Of a stretch of 64,000 nt of DNA, positions 1 through 12,930 are shown piece after piece. The translations under genes and the position numbers were made by a program. The notes below the pieces were generated by a model that was given only the letters and a program-made list of their open reading frames with translations, had not been told where the DNA came from and made no database searches. Numbering within the stretch: position 1 is the first letter of the stretch; each line of letters starts with the position of its first letter. This DNA is from Fremontodendron californicum (lineage: Eukaryota > Streptophyta > Magnoliopsida > Malvales > Malvaceae), in assembly GCA_030761205.1 (NCBI GenBank), contig JAULJL010000047.1:69501-133500 (forward strand), in the 5' to 3' direction.

Positions 1-353
1 ATATTGATACATGTGACAACATGAATATGATAGAGGCATTAGGATTATAACCAGAGCCAAACAGCCATCCATTATTAATGTTCTACGAGAACATCCCCAC
101 TAGTGAGCCAATTTGAGCCTACATTAAATATGATGTTTTATTGGTAACCACAACTTACACCTAGCCTAAATATGCTTATATCCTTACCCTTGTTCTAAAG
201 ATGAATTTTATATTTTGAGACATATTGCAAAAAAAAAAACAAGGGATATTTTTATTTGAAAATTTGGGTTAGAAACAAAAGATAAGTGTGGGGGAAGAAA
301 AGAAAAGAAAAAGTCAAGAGAAAAAGAAAGGGATCATTGTCAAATACATTCCC

Positions 354-396
<43 letters not shown>

Positions 397-1194
397 CTCT
401 TGAACTTCTAGAAAAAGATGTTACAAAGTTGGTTAGAATGATGCAAAGGCTCAACATGAATATTTAGCCTATGTTATTATGTGCTTTATAAGAGTTTTGA
501 GAAGTTTTATTTGTATGATCTTATTATGTCTCTAAAATCTATGAACTCTTTGGAACCTTTGTGATATCTTTATCCTTTTGTTCTTTAACCACATTATAAC
601 CCTTTGGCCCCATTACAACCTTGAATAAAGACCTCTTGATTTATGAAGTTGTATGATCTAAATAGTGGAGAATAGGTGGACAAGCAAGCATATGGTAGAA
701 GTGTTTTCATGAGATTGATTGAGTGTAAACACTTTACCACTACTTTAAAGAGTGAAAATCAAGAGAGTATCCCATGTGAGAAGTTGAGATTAAGTTTGAA
801 TATACACTATTTTGATTGAAATATGTTATGTTATTATTGGCTTAACTCAAACTATTTACATTCAAGCAAGATTTTTTGTGAATTTCTTTAAGTTATTGAT
901 TAGTTTTTAAGACTTGTCCAATGATTATCTCTAATTTATATTGGAAGGATTAGTTATAATTATTATTTTTAGTTTTTCTTATGTCTTCAATGTTTGTGGG
1001 TATCGTCCTAGTAAACCCTCACGAGACTAAACTCGTCCACTAGGGACACCTAGGGGTTTAAAGGCTTGTGTCACATGCTAAGTGCCACCGTGATTTCCTA
1101 CGAAAATGGATTAGATTAGATTTTCTTATTTTATTATTATTTTTTTTTTATTGAGTCGTTGCTAGGGACTAGCAACAATCTAAGTATGGGGGTG
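1..1194 (+). mobile_element. 3' internal, non-coding end of a Ty3/gypsy LTR retrotransposon (runs off the left edge)
   Basis: There is no convincing coding frame. The stretch is AT- and purine-rich, with an oligo-A run at about 359-391 and a purine tract near 286-330. It ends in a GC-poor segment with a TAAGTATGGGGGTG polypurine tract directly before a TGATAACTCG sequence that starts an LTR. A long non-coding region between pol and the 3' LTR, a G-rich tract and then TGATAA is the layout I know from plant Athila/Tat-type gypsy elements. That family assignment is inference; the presence of an element end is well supported by the tract plus LTR. The coding part lies outside the window. Confidence 0.6.
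1181..1194 (+). other. Polypurine tract (plus-strand primer site)
   Basis: TAAGTATGGGGGTG lies immediately before the LTR start TGATAA. This is the expected place for the plus-strand primer of reverse transcription. Confidence 0.6.
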
Positions 1195-1525
1195 TGATAA
1201 CTCGTATAATTATATAGTTTTTAGTTATGTTTTATTATTGTTTTGTGTCAAATACGAGTTATTATTGTTTAGTCTAATTGTGTTTATGATCTTTTATATT
1301 TTTATGTAATTTGGTGTTTTTCACAAGTTTCTTTGAGTGATTTCAGATTACTAGAATTAAGGGCAAATCCAGTTCAGTTCCAGTTCCGACACCTTTTGCC
1401 ATATCAGCTATATCTCGAGTTTCACTGAAGCAATAAGGCTGAACTTTGTATCCCTGCAAAGCTAAGAGGCATATCTATCTTTTTCATGTTTTACACTTCT
1501 TGAAACGGAGTCGTTTTCCCTAGCG

Positions 1526-1730
1526 AAATCGACCATCAAGTTGGCTGATGTGCAATGACGTCTGTTCTGCACCGTTTTGGTATTTTGACCATATCTTCCG
1601 ATCCACGTGCGCAAATGATCTGATTCCAACGGCTATGGATCCGTAACTGATAGGGGTATATTTTTCTAGAAGACCATTTTATCAGATCGAGCCTCCAACA
1701 TTGACAAAATCGACCATCAAGCTGGCTGAT
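1526..1730 (+). repeat. 24-bp direct repeat pair in U3 (1526-1549 and 1707-1730)
   Basis: The two copies differ at one base and share the core GACCATCAAG and GGCTGAT. They lie about 110-315 bp upstream of the TATA box, so an enhancer role is possible but unproven. A short open frame on the minus strand here is not considered a gene. Confidence 0.6.
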
Positions 1731-1841
1731 CAGAATTGTCATACAATATGACGAAAATTGTTAGAAAAATGCACCCACCTATTATACCTACCTTTGAAAT
1801 TTGTAAAGCTTGTCTCTTGTCATTTAGCCCTCCAAAATGTG

Positions 1842-1849
1842 TATAAATA
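1842..1849 (+). promoter_or_regulatory. TATA box of the LTR promoter
   Basis: TATAAATA is followed by GAGGGCC, inside the LTR about 650 bp from its start. This is the likely core promoter of the element; transcription would begin roughly 30 bp downstream. Confidence 0.55.
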
Positions 1850-2683
1850 GAGGGCCTTGGATGAGTATTGGAAAACATTATACATTGGTAGGATATTAGC
1901 CTTTGTAGTAAAATTCTCTAAGTTTTCTTCTTCTTTCCTTTCTCTAGTTTTCTTTTTTATTTACTTATGCTTCTTACATTTCTTTTCATTTTATTCATAT
2001 CTAGTATGTGTTGCTAATCATATTGTTGAGGTGATGAGGTGAAGCTCTTGGTAAATGCTAAGGTTAGTCTCTTAAACATGAGCTAAAATGAATCATCATT
2101 TATAAACACTAGTATAGATAATATTTTCTTTTGGTTTAAAATCATACTTGCAAAGTAGAGATCTTGATTCATTATTGACAATGAAAATGGCACAGTAAAT
2201 GCTTGGTTTCATAACCTTGATTTGTTGTAGACATATACCTTGGCATAAGGAATGCTTGGACTCTTTTTATGAGTTTTGAGGACACCAAATGAACATAATA
2301 TCATATGCTATGGACGTTGGACTGAATTGCTAAACCTTCCGATTGGAACCTCCCTTATGTGTGGATTTCAATTGTGTAATAAAACAAGATTAATCTTAGC
2401 ATAACACCAAGAGTGGAGTCTCTAACCTCAACATCCTTTCTTATTGTTTTTTATATCTTGTTTAATTGTTTTTATGTTATTTTGTTTATTTTGTTCTCTA
2501 ATATCTTGTTTATCTTATTTTGTTGTTGATTCCCTAATATCTTGTTTACTTTCTTTGTCTTATATATTTATAAACTTATACTTATTAATACGCTTCCCTG
2601 TGGTTCGACCTCGGACACCCGAGAATTTATTACTTGAACATAACCTGCACTTGGGTTTACAACTCTTAATTGAGTTACCATCA

Positions 2684-3600
2684 CAATTACATTGATATAT
2701 TACATAGATATATTACAATTACATAGATACATTAGAATTATATAGATATTTGTGTAATTGTAATTGTAATATATACATATATTTATGTAATATATGTAAT
2801 ATATCTATGTAATTGTAATATATCTGTGTAATAGTAATATATCTATGTAATTGTAATATATCTATGTAATTGTAATTATGTGATTGTAATATATGTAATA
2901 TATCTATGTAATTAGATATCTATGTAATTGTAATATTACATAGATATATAGATATATTACAATAAGTCAATTACATAGATATATTACAATTACATAGATA
3001 AATATTACAATTACATAGACATAATATAATTACATAGATATATTCTAATGTGTAAGTGTAATAAATATATTTATGTAATATATCTATGTAATATTACATC
3101 CATACATTATTAATTGTAAAATATTTATGTAATTGTAAAATATCTATGTAATTGTAATATTTTTAATGTGTAATTATAATGTATCTATTTAGTTGTAATA
3201 TATTACATGTAATTGTAATATATCTATGCAATTGTAATATCTTTGTGTATCTATTGTAATGTGTAATATATCTATGTAATTGTAATATATTACAATACAC
3301 AAATATCTATTACAATTTAATGGATATATTACAATAGATACACAAATATATTACAATTACATAGATACATTACAATTAGATAGATATATTATAATTACAT
3401 AGATATATTACAATTACATAAATACATTACAATTACTTAAACATAATACAATTACATAGATTTATTACAATTACAAAAATATATTACAATTACATAATAT
3501 AATTACATAGATGTATTACAATTACATAGATATATTGTTTATCTATGTAATTGTAATATATAACAATTTATACTACATAGATATATTTGTTGTAATGATA
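2684..3600. repeat. 19-bp AT-rich satellite, both orientations
   Basis: Degenerate copies of TACATAGATATATTACAAT and its reverse complement dominate, with frequent orientation changes. A perfect 18-bp palindrome ATTGTAATATATTACAAT lies at 3279-3296. No gene is seen. The array starts directly at the LTR end and stops at the 89-bp array. Confidence 0.9.
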
Positions 3601-3605
3601 ATGTA

Positions 3606-4436
3606 TTTTCTTTTCTTGCAAATCAAACTCGTTTTGCTTCTCAAATGACTCGAGCCTCGGTATTTTCTTCTCTTGCAAATCGAACTCGTTTCCTTAAGAT
3701 GGGTCCAGCCTTGATTAGTCAGGTAACTCAATTTAAGGACAAAATTTTATATATTCTTCTCTTGCAAATCGAACTCATTTTCTTAAGACGGGTCGAGCCT
3801 TGATTAGTCAGGGAACTCAATTTATGGACAAAATCTTCTATTTTCTTCTCTTGCAAATCGAACTCGTTTCCTTAAGACGGGTCCAGCCTTGATTAGTCAG
3901 GGAACTCAATTTAAGGACAAAATTTTCTATTTTCTTCTCTTGCAAATAGAACTCGTTCTGCTTCTCAAATGAGTCGAGCCCCGGTATTCTCCTCCCTTGC
4001 AAATCGAACTCGTTTCCTTAAGATGGGTTGAGCCTTGATTAGTCAGGGAACTCAGTTTAAGGACAAAATTTTCTATTTTCCTCTCTTGCAAATCGAACTC
4101 GTTTCCTTAAGACGGGTCGAGCCTTGATTAGTCAGGGAACTCAATTTAAGGACAAAATCTTCTATTTTCTTCTCTTGCAAATCGAACTTGTTTCCTTAAG
4201 ATGGGTCGAGCCTTGATTAGTCAGGGAACTCAATTTAAGGACAAAATCTTCTATTTTCTTCTCTTGCAAATCGAACTCGTTTCCTTAAGACGAGTCGAAC
4301 CTTGATTAGTCAGGGAACTCAATTTAAGGACAAAATCTTCTAGTTTCTTCTCTTGGAAATTGAACTCGTTTTCTTAAGACAAGTCGAGCCTTGACTAGTC
4401 AAGGAACTCAATTTAAGGAAAAAATCTTCTATTTAC
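3606..4436 (+). repeat. 89-bp tandem array (about nine units)
   Basis: The landmark TCTTGCA recurs at 3614, 3671, 3760, 3849, 3938, 3995, 4084, 4173, 4262 and 4351 (last copy TCTTGGA). The spacing is 89 bp except for two 57-bp steps. The 57+89+89+89 order gives a 324-bp composite seen at the start of the array. Units carry CTTAAGACGGGT, CCTTGATTAGTCAGGGAAC and AAGGACAAAAT. One unit of the same sequence occurs in the 3' region of the large element at about 35250-35335, so this array belongs to the 3' region of another copy of that family. It is non-coding. Confidence 0.9.
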
Positions 4437-4639
4437 AGCTGTTTATCAGAAAAAAAAAAACCATAAATAAAAATAAAAATGAAAATGTAAATGAAGAAAA
4501 ATGAAAATGACAAAAAAAGAAAAAAAAATGAAAACTCCCTTTCCTTTCCTTCACATGAGATTTCACTAATCGAACAAAATTAGTGTTTATTTATCTTTGC
4601 CTGATTCTTGATTCTCAACAATAGCCAAAGTGAGGCAGT
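4437..4639 (+). mobile_element. End of the 3' region of an Ogre/Tat-like element, with polypurine tract
   Basis: A-rich sequence is followed by a segment that also precedes the LTR at 35531 (CCTTTCC, ACAAAATTAGTGT, CCTGATTC, CAATAGCCAAAG). It ends AAAGTGAGGCAGT just before TGTAGACACC, the position of the plus-strand primer tract. Together with the 89-bp array it is the remnant of an element truncated on both sides by satellite. Confidence 0.75.
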
Positions 4640-4719
4640 TGTAGACACCTAATTTTGTCCGGATCCCCAAATTAGGTAATTTTTCTTCCTTGAGATGTTT
4701 TAGAATGCAAAAAAGCATT
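4640..4719 (+). repeat. First ~80 bp of an Ogre/Tat-like LTR, truncated by satellite
   Basis: It starts TGTAGACACCTAATTTTGTC, as does the LTR at 35531. After about 23 bp it diverges to a version (AAATTAGGTAATTTTTCTTC, then GAGATGTTTTAGAATGC) shared with the inverted fragment at 45031-45290. This suggests a distinct LTR subfamily. Satellite follows with no target duplication visible. Confidence 0.75.
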
Positions 4720-7700
4720 AGAATTACATAGATATATTACTATTACATAGATATATTACAATTACATACATATATTACAGTTACATAGATATATATTACA
4801 ATTACATAGATATATTACTATAACATATATATATATATATATTAGAATTACATAGATATATTACAATTACAAAGATATATTACAATTACATATATATATA
4901 ACAATTACATAGATATATTACTATAACATAGATATATATTACAATTACATAAATAGAATTATAATATATCTATGTAATTGTAATATATCAATGTAATTGT
5001 AATATATTTGTGTAATTGTAATATATCTATGTAATTGTAATATATTTGTATAATTGTATAATATTACAATTACATAGATATACTACAGTTACATAGATAT
5101 ATTACAATTACATAGATATATTACATAGATACATTACAATTACATAGATATATTACATAGATACATTACAATTACATAGATATATTACAATTACATAGAT
5201 CTATTGCAATTACATAGATACATTAAAACTACATAGATATATTATTACAATTCTATAGATATATTATATTATATATTACAATTACATAGATACATTACAA
5301 TTACACATTAGATATATTAAAATACATGTAATATATAATGTTTTCGAATTACATTGATATATTACAATTACATAGATACATTGGATATATATATATATTA
5401 CAATTATATAGAAATACTACAGTTACATAGATATATTACAATTACATAAATATATTACAATTAATAATGTATCTATGTAATATTACATAGATATATTACA
5501 TAAATATATTACAATTACATAGATATATTACAACTACAAAGATATATTATCTATGTAATTATATCTATGTAATTTTATGTAATATATCTATGTAATAGTA
5601 ATATATCCATGTAGTAATAAATATATTTATGTAATTGTAATACATCTATGTAATTGAAATACATCTATGTAATTGTAACACATCTATGTAATTGTAATAC
5701 ATCTATGTAATTGTAATATATCTATGTAATTGTAATATATATATGTAATTGTAATATATTTATGTATTTGTAATATATATAGTAATATTATCTATGTAAT
5801 TGTAATATCTAATGTTTTCAGAAACAGTAATGTAATTTACATAGATATATTGCAAATATATTACATTTACATAAATACAATTACACAAATATATTACAAT
5901 TACATAGATATATTACATTAACACTATTACATAGATATAATACAATTACATAGATAATAAATAAATTACACCAATATATTACAATTACATAGATATATTG
6001 TAATTACACAAATATATTACAATTACATAGATATTACATGTATATATTAGAATTACTGAAAACATTAGATATTACATGTATACATTATAATTACTATTAG
6101 ATGCATTACGTAAACATTAGATATTACATGTATACATTAGAATTACTGATGTAATATATCTATGTAATTGTCATATATCTATGTAATTGCAATATATTTG
6201 TGAAATTGTAATATATCTATATAATTCTAATGTATACATGTAATATCTAATATATATTTGTAATTGTAATATTTTTGTATTCAGTAATTACTTAGATATA
6301 TTACAATTACTGAAAACTTACTTTTACATTGATATATTAGAATTACTGAAAATATTATATGACTATATCTAATGTTTTCTGTAATTGTAATATATCTATG
6401 TAATTGTAAAACATTTATATAATTGTAATATATTTGTATAATATATCTATGTAATTGCATATATTTATGTAATTGTTATATATCTATTTAGTTGTAACAT
6501 ATGTATGTAATTGTAATATATTTGTGTAATTGTAATATATCTATATAATTGTAATATATTTGTATAATTGTATAATATTACAATTACATAGATATACTAC
6601 AGTTACATAGATATATTACATAGATACATTACAATTACATAGATATATTACATAGATACATTACAATTACATAGATATATTACAATTACATAGATCTATT
6701 GCAATTACATAGATACATTAAAACTACATAGATATATTATTACAATTCTATAGATATATTATATTATATATTACAATTACATAGATACATTACAATTACA
6801 CATTAGATATATTAAAATACATGTAATTTATAATGTTTTCGAATTACATAGATATATTACAATTACATAGATACATTGGATATACATATATTACAATTAT
6901 ATAGAAATACTACAGTTACATAGATATATTACAATTACATAAATATATTACAATTAATAATGTATCTCTGTAATATTACATAGATATACTACATAAATAT
7001 ATTACAATTACATAGATATATTACAACTACAAAGATATATTATCTATGTAATTATATCTATGTAATTTTATGTAATATATCTATGTAATAGTAATATATC
7101 TATGTAGTAATAAATATATTTATGTAATTGTAATACATCTATGTAATTGAAATACATCTATGTAATTGTAACACATCTATGTAATTGTAATACATCTATG
7201 TAATTGTAATATATCTATGTAATTGTAATATATATATGTAATTGTAATATATTTATGTATTTGTAATATATATAGTAATATTATCTATGTAATTGTAATA
7301 TCTAATGTTTTGAGAAACAGTAATGTAATTTACATAGATATATTGCAAATATATTACATTTACATAAATACAATTACACAAATATATTACAATTACATAG
7401 ATATATTACATTAACACTATTACACAGATATAATACAATTACATAGATAATAAATAAATTACACCAATATATTACAATTACATAGATATATTGTAATTAC
7501 ACAAATATATTACAATTACATAGATATTACATGTATATATTAGAATTACTGAAAACATTAGATATTACATGTATACATTATAATTACTATTAGATGCATT
7601 ACGTAAACATTAGATATTACATGTATACATTAGAATTACTGATGTAATATATCTATGTAATTGTCATATATCTATGTAATTGCAATATATTTGTGTAATT

Positions 7701-10390
7701 GTAATATATCTATATAATTCTAATGTATACATGTAATATCAAATATATATTTGTAATTGTAATATTTTTGTATTCAGTAATTACTTAGATATATTACAAT
7801 TACTGAAAACTTACTTTTACATTGATATATTAGAATTACTGAAAATATTATATGACTATATCTAATGTTTTCTGTAATTGTAATATATCTATGTAATTGT
7901 AAAACATTTATATAATTGTAATATATTTGTATAATATATCTATGTAATTGCATATATTTATGTAATTGTTATATATCTATTTAGATGTAACATATGTATG
8001 CAATTGTAATATATTTGTGTATATATTACAATTACATACATTTGTTACAATTACACAAATATATTACAATTACAATTACAATTACATAGATATTTATATT
8101 ACATAAATATATTACTATTACATAGATATATAACTATTACATAGATATATTACAATAACATAGATACATTATAATTACATAGATATAATATATTACAACA
8201 TATTACATAGATATACTACAGTTACATAGATATATTACAATTACATAGATATATATTACATAGATAATTGTAATATATCTATGTAATTGTAATACATCTA
8301 TGTAATATATGTAATATATCTATGTAACTGTAATATATCTATGTAATTGTAACATAGATATATACTACAATTACATAGATATTACAATTACATAGCTATA
8401 TTACAATTACATAAATATATTACATAGATATAATTGGATATATCTATGTAATTGTAATATCTATGTAATATATCTATGTAATTGTAATATAACTAATATA
8501 TCTATGTAATTGTATTATATATCTATGTAATATTATTATCTATGTAATTGTAATGTATATAGATATTTATGTAATTGTAATATATATTTGTGTAATTGTC
8601 TAATTGTAATAGTATATCTATGTAATTGTAATATATATATATATATGTCATTGTAATATATTTATGCAATTATAATATATCTATGTAATATGTCTATGTA
8701 TCTATGCAATTGTAATATATATTACATAAATATATTAGAGTTACATAGATATATTACAATTACATAGATATACTACAATAACTAATATATTACAATTACA
8801 TAGATATATTACATTTATATAGATACATTGGATATATATTACAATTACATAGTTATAATTGTAATACATAGATACAATTGCATAGATACATAGATATATT
8901 ATATCTATGTAATTGTAATTGTAATAGATATATTACATGGATATATTACAATTACATCAATATATTACAATTACATAAATATATCTATGTAATTCTAATA
9001 TATCAAAATAATTCAAAAACATATATTACACAGATATATATTACATAAATATATTAGAATTACATAGATATATTAGAATTACATAAATATATTACAATTA
9101 CATAGATATATTACATAGATATATGTAATTGTAACATAGATATATACTACAATTACATAGATATTACAATTACATAGCTATATTACAATTACATAAATAT
9201 ATTACAATTATATATTATAATTACATAGATACATTACAATTACATAGATATATAATAATTACATAGATATATTAGAATTACATAGATACATAGATATTAC
9301 ATGTATATAATTACATAGATATATTACAATTATATAAATATATTACAATTACATAGATATATTACAATTACATAGATATATTATAATTACATAGATACAT
9401 TACAATTACACATTAACATATCTATGTAATTTTAATATATCTATGTAATTGTAATATATCTATGTAATATAGAGATATATTACAATTATTACACAATAAT
9501 ATATCTATGTAATTTTAATATATCTATGTAATTGTAATATATCTATGTAATATAGAGATATATTACAATTACGTAGATATATTAAAACTACATAGATATA
9601 TTACAATTACATATTTATATTAAAATTACATAGATACATTACAATTATATCGATATTACAATTATATATATATCTATGTAATTGTAATATATTTATTTAT
9701 ACATTACAACAATGATATATAACATACATATGTAATTCTAATGTAATTGTAAAATATCTATGTAATTGTAATATATCTATGTAAATATATTACAATTCTA
9801 TTAATTACAATTACATAGATATATCTATGTAAGTCTAATGTTTTATGTAATTGTAATATATTTATGTAATAATAATATATCTAATATAATATATCTATGT
9901 AATTGTAATATTTCAGAAATTATATATATATATTATAATTACCTAGATATATTACATAAATATTTCCAGTAATTGTAATATATCAAATATTTACCATAGA
10001 TATATTTGTGTAATTGCCATTGTAATTGTAATTACACATATTTATGTAATATATCTATGTAATTGTAATACATCTATGTTATATATCTATGTTATTGTAA
10101 TATATCTATGTAGTTATAATATATCTATGTAATTGTAATATATCTATGTAATTATAATATATTTGTGTAATTTTAATGTATTTATGTAATTGTAATATAT
10201 CTACGTATTTGTAATGTATCTATGTAATTGTAATATATCTATGTAATTGTAATATATCTATGTAATTCTAATGTATCTATGTAATTGTTATATATCAATT
10301 TAATTGTAATGTTTTAAGTAATTGTAATATATCTAAGTAATTGTAATAAATCTATGTAATTGTAATGTATCTATATAATTGTAATATATC
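4720..10390. repeat. 19-bp satellite block, 5.7 kb
   Basis: Continuous 19-bp monomers and variants occur in both orientations, with short (AT)n runs and scattered copies of a variant carrying ACTGAAAACATTAG. Open frames here are low-complexity artefacts. It contains a ~1.5-kb tandem duplication (5045-6545 and 6559-8025) and a block at about 8195-8897 that recurs at 21722-22355. Confidence 0.95.
5045..8025. repeat. Tandem duplication of ~1.5 kb within the satellite
   Basis: The segment starting TTTGTATAATTGTATAAT at 5045 restarts at 6559, an offset of 1514 bp. Both copies share the same irregular monomer order, including ATTAAAACTACATAG, a TTTTCGAATTACAT variant and TGCATTACGTAAACATTAG. The offset shrinks to about 1.49 kb by the end through small indels. 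By eye the copies are nearly identical, so this is a recent duplication of a long satellite segment. Confidence 0.85.
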
Positions 10391-11039
10391 TCTAGACACC
10401 TAATTTGATGTTTTCTTCCTAAATTGATGTTTCCGAGTGTAGAAAGACTTTTTTCATCTTGCAGGTGCTACTCTAAGACTTAGTTTAAAAGGGCGAGCAT
10501 AAAAAGTCTAACTTGAAAAAAGTCAACCCCGGAAAAAGTCAACCCCAGAAAGTCAAACTACTGAAAAATTCAACCTACTTTCAAAATCAAGATTTTAAGT
10601 TCAATTGAAAAATGGCAAAAGAATTTTGATAATCCGAGGTCTACATTGAAAGATACGGAGTTCGGAAGTTGGGATTTGGAGATTCAGTAGAAAGAAAACC
10701 CTAATATGAGAAATTTGGGGAAAAGTGCTTAAACGATCAAATTGGTCGAAATTGAAGGTTCCAAAATGAAAGATAAGCACTGAATACGGGTAATGGAGAA
10801 GTCACTTGCAAGAAAAATCGAAAGAAAAGTCAATCCGGGAGAAAATCGAGAATTAGGGTTTTTAGTGGATTTTAGTGAAATCGGGAAGAATCACAGAAAT
10901 GGCCCGACTTGGTAAGACCAAAGCCCCCAATGGATGAGGAATGATTAAAAAAGGATAGCCCAAGGCTCAGCTTGAAGAAAATCTGAAAATCGGACTTGTT
11001 TTGAGCAAAATCGGGTTTCGGAGGCAAAATTGGAAAATT

Positions 11040-11640
11040 TAGGAAAAATAGCAAATGGACTCCGAAAATTTTGAAAATTTTTCAATCTCATTCTTAAATC
11101 ATTTGGAAGAGATTGGCGATAGAAAATCTTGGTTCGGAGTTCGTTTGCAAAATGGCCAAATCCCGGCCCTCCTATGCAATAATTCAAGATGATAAATCCC
11201 GGAAAAATAGCAAATAAGCTCCAAAAATTCTGAAATTTTGAAAATATCATTTTTAAATTATTTGGAAGAGATTGGGGAAATAAAATCTTGATTCGGAGTT
11301 CGTTTGCGAAATGGCCAAATCCCGAGCTCCTATGCAGTAATTCAAGCCGATAAATCCCGAAAAAATACCAAATGAGCTCCAAAAATTATGAAAACTTCCA
11401 GATCACACTTTTTAATTATTTTGAAGAGATTGGTGAAGAAAAATTCTGATTTGGAGCTCGTTTAAGAAATGGTAAAATGTAGGGGCATAAAAGGGCATTT
11501 TTGGAAGAAAAAATCCAAATAAATAGCAAACGGACTCGGATAATTTTGAAAACTTCCAGAACTCAATGTTTTATTATTTTGGAAGTATTAAAAAAAAAAA
11601 TTTGAATTTCGAGTCCGTTTGATATTTATTTGCATCCGGG
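11040..11640 (+). repeat. ~158-bp tandem repeats inside the solo LTR
   Basis: The landmark GATTGG recurs with ATTGG at 11112, 11271 and 11429, spacing 158-159 bp. Units share TTGGAGTTCGTTTGC, AAATGGCCAAATCCCG and AATTCAAG...GATAAATCCCG. The same array lies at about 36230-36960 in the 3' LTR, and its last units are where the truncated LTR at 22354 begins. Confidence 0.85.
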
Positions 11641-12589
11641 GGGCAAAACAGTCATTTCACCCATGCAACCGAAAAGGGCTAGTTTGGGCCTTTCAAAAAT
11701 CAGAGTTGGGCTGGAAAAGAGAAACGCTGGGCTGCCTAGACCCAAATGAAGGAGGAAGCTTCTGATTTTTTCAATTAAATGGCTAAAAATCAAGAGTTAG
11801 TTAGAGATTCTTTTTGATCAAGCCATGGTGATTAAGCCACATAGGCCAAGAGAGATGTCAACATTATTCTTGAACAGATGTAATTTGAGGCAGCTGAGAT
11901 GCTAATCTAAAGGTGGTAATTTCATGATTTTTTCACCTTGAATTATTAGCCATTTGATGGAAAATTGGTTACAAAAAATGACAACATCCTTGAGGGGATA
12001 TGAGGGGGTTTCGGCCAGCATAGTGAGGGGTCAGAAAATTCATTTTTTCATTTCATTTTGCTGAGTTCTTTTGGTATTTACTTAGTTTTTTCTCTCCTTG
12101 GTTGAAAGCAAAAAAGAAAAGTTTAGAAAAGAAAGGAAAGTTTGAAGAGATAAAGCTTGAAAGATAGCTTCTTAAGGTTGCTCTTGAGCACCAACTCTTG
12201 CACTTTCTTGATTTTCCATTCTTATTTTTGCTATTTTGATTACTATTTGGTGAGTTTCCATTTTAAATAAATGTTTTTTTTTTTATTTTTCATCTTAAGT
12301 TCTTCCTTCATCTCTTTCTTAAATATATTTTTTACAATTTTTTTTTACAATAAACTCACCATGGCCGAATGGCCTACATTATTTATTTAAGTTGCTGTTT
12401 TGGTTTATTTATCATATTGTTTATGTTATTTTCTTTGATCTTGATGTTTTAAATGTTATGTTACTTCATATACTTGAGTTATATTTTAGTTTGGTTGCTT
12501 TGTTTGTTGTCATTTATGATTTAAATGTCATGTTCTTGCATTTTTAATTTTATGTTTTCATGATGTTTAAATTTGAGCATGTTTTAGAT

Positions 12590-12930
12590 TTAGTATATCA
12601 AGTGTTTGTGAAAATGCTTGTGTGGTTTTTGCATGATTTGAGTTTTATATCTTAGTTGAGCATGTTTTAGATTTAGTATATTAAGTGTTTGTGAAAATGC
12701 TTGTGTGGTTTTTGCATAATTTGAGTGTTATATTTTAGTTGAGCATGTTAGTATACCAAGTGTTTGTGAAAATGCCATGCTTGTTGGAGCTTGAGGCCAT
12801 TTGGCTACTCCATGTCTTTTGCATTGTGTGTTGCATTTTTGCCATGTTAGTTAGTAGGTTTTTTCATTTGCGTGACATTTGATTTAGTTGAGCATGTTAG
12901 TATACCAAGTTTTTGTGAAAATGCCATGTT
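12590..12930 (+). repeat. Irregular short tandem repeats in the LTR (GTTTGTGAAAATGC motif)
   Basis: TAGTATA-CAAGTGTTTGTGAAAATGC recurs about every 75-85 bp, with GAGCATGTT between copies. Later TGCATTTTTGCCATG motifs continue less regularly to about 13300. The same arrays are at about 23660-24240 and 37920-38490 in the sister LTRs. Confidence 0.7.

Larger units (their letters stand above)
1195..2683 (+). repeat. 3' LTR, about 1.5 kb
   Basis: It starts TGATAACTCG and ends TTGAGTTACCATCA, an imperfect inverted match of the start and a TG...CA border. A TATA box lies at 1842 and a U3 direct repeat at 1526-1730. Near the 3' end is a CCCTGTGGTTCGACCTCGG segment, which I know from the U5 ends of plant Athila/Tat LTRs. 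Satellite begins immediately after 2683. Only one copy lies in the window, so the borders are judged from structure and not from LTR-LTR alignment. Confidence 0.55.

Noticed and set aside
1857..2695. Phe/Leu-rich plus-strand frames in the first LTR
   Set aside because: T-rich LTR R/U5 sequence; no homology and located downstream of the LTR TATA box as untranslated leader.
2684..10390. CRISPR-like regular repeats
   Set aside because: Repeats are contiguous degenerate tandem monomers without unique spacers, in a plant nuclear context.
11040..11382. 145-codon minus-strand frame in the solo LTR (similar ones at 36035-36683)
   Set aside because: Repeated FGHFANELR-type peptides come from the ~158-bp LTR array read antisense.
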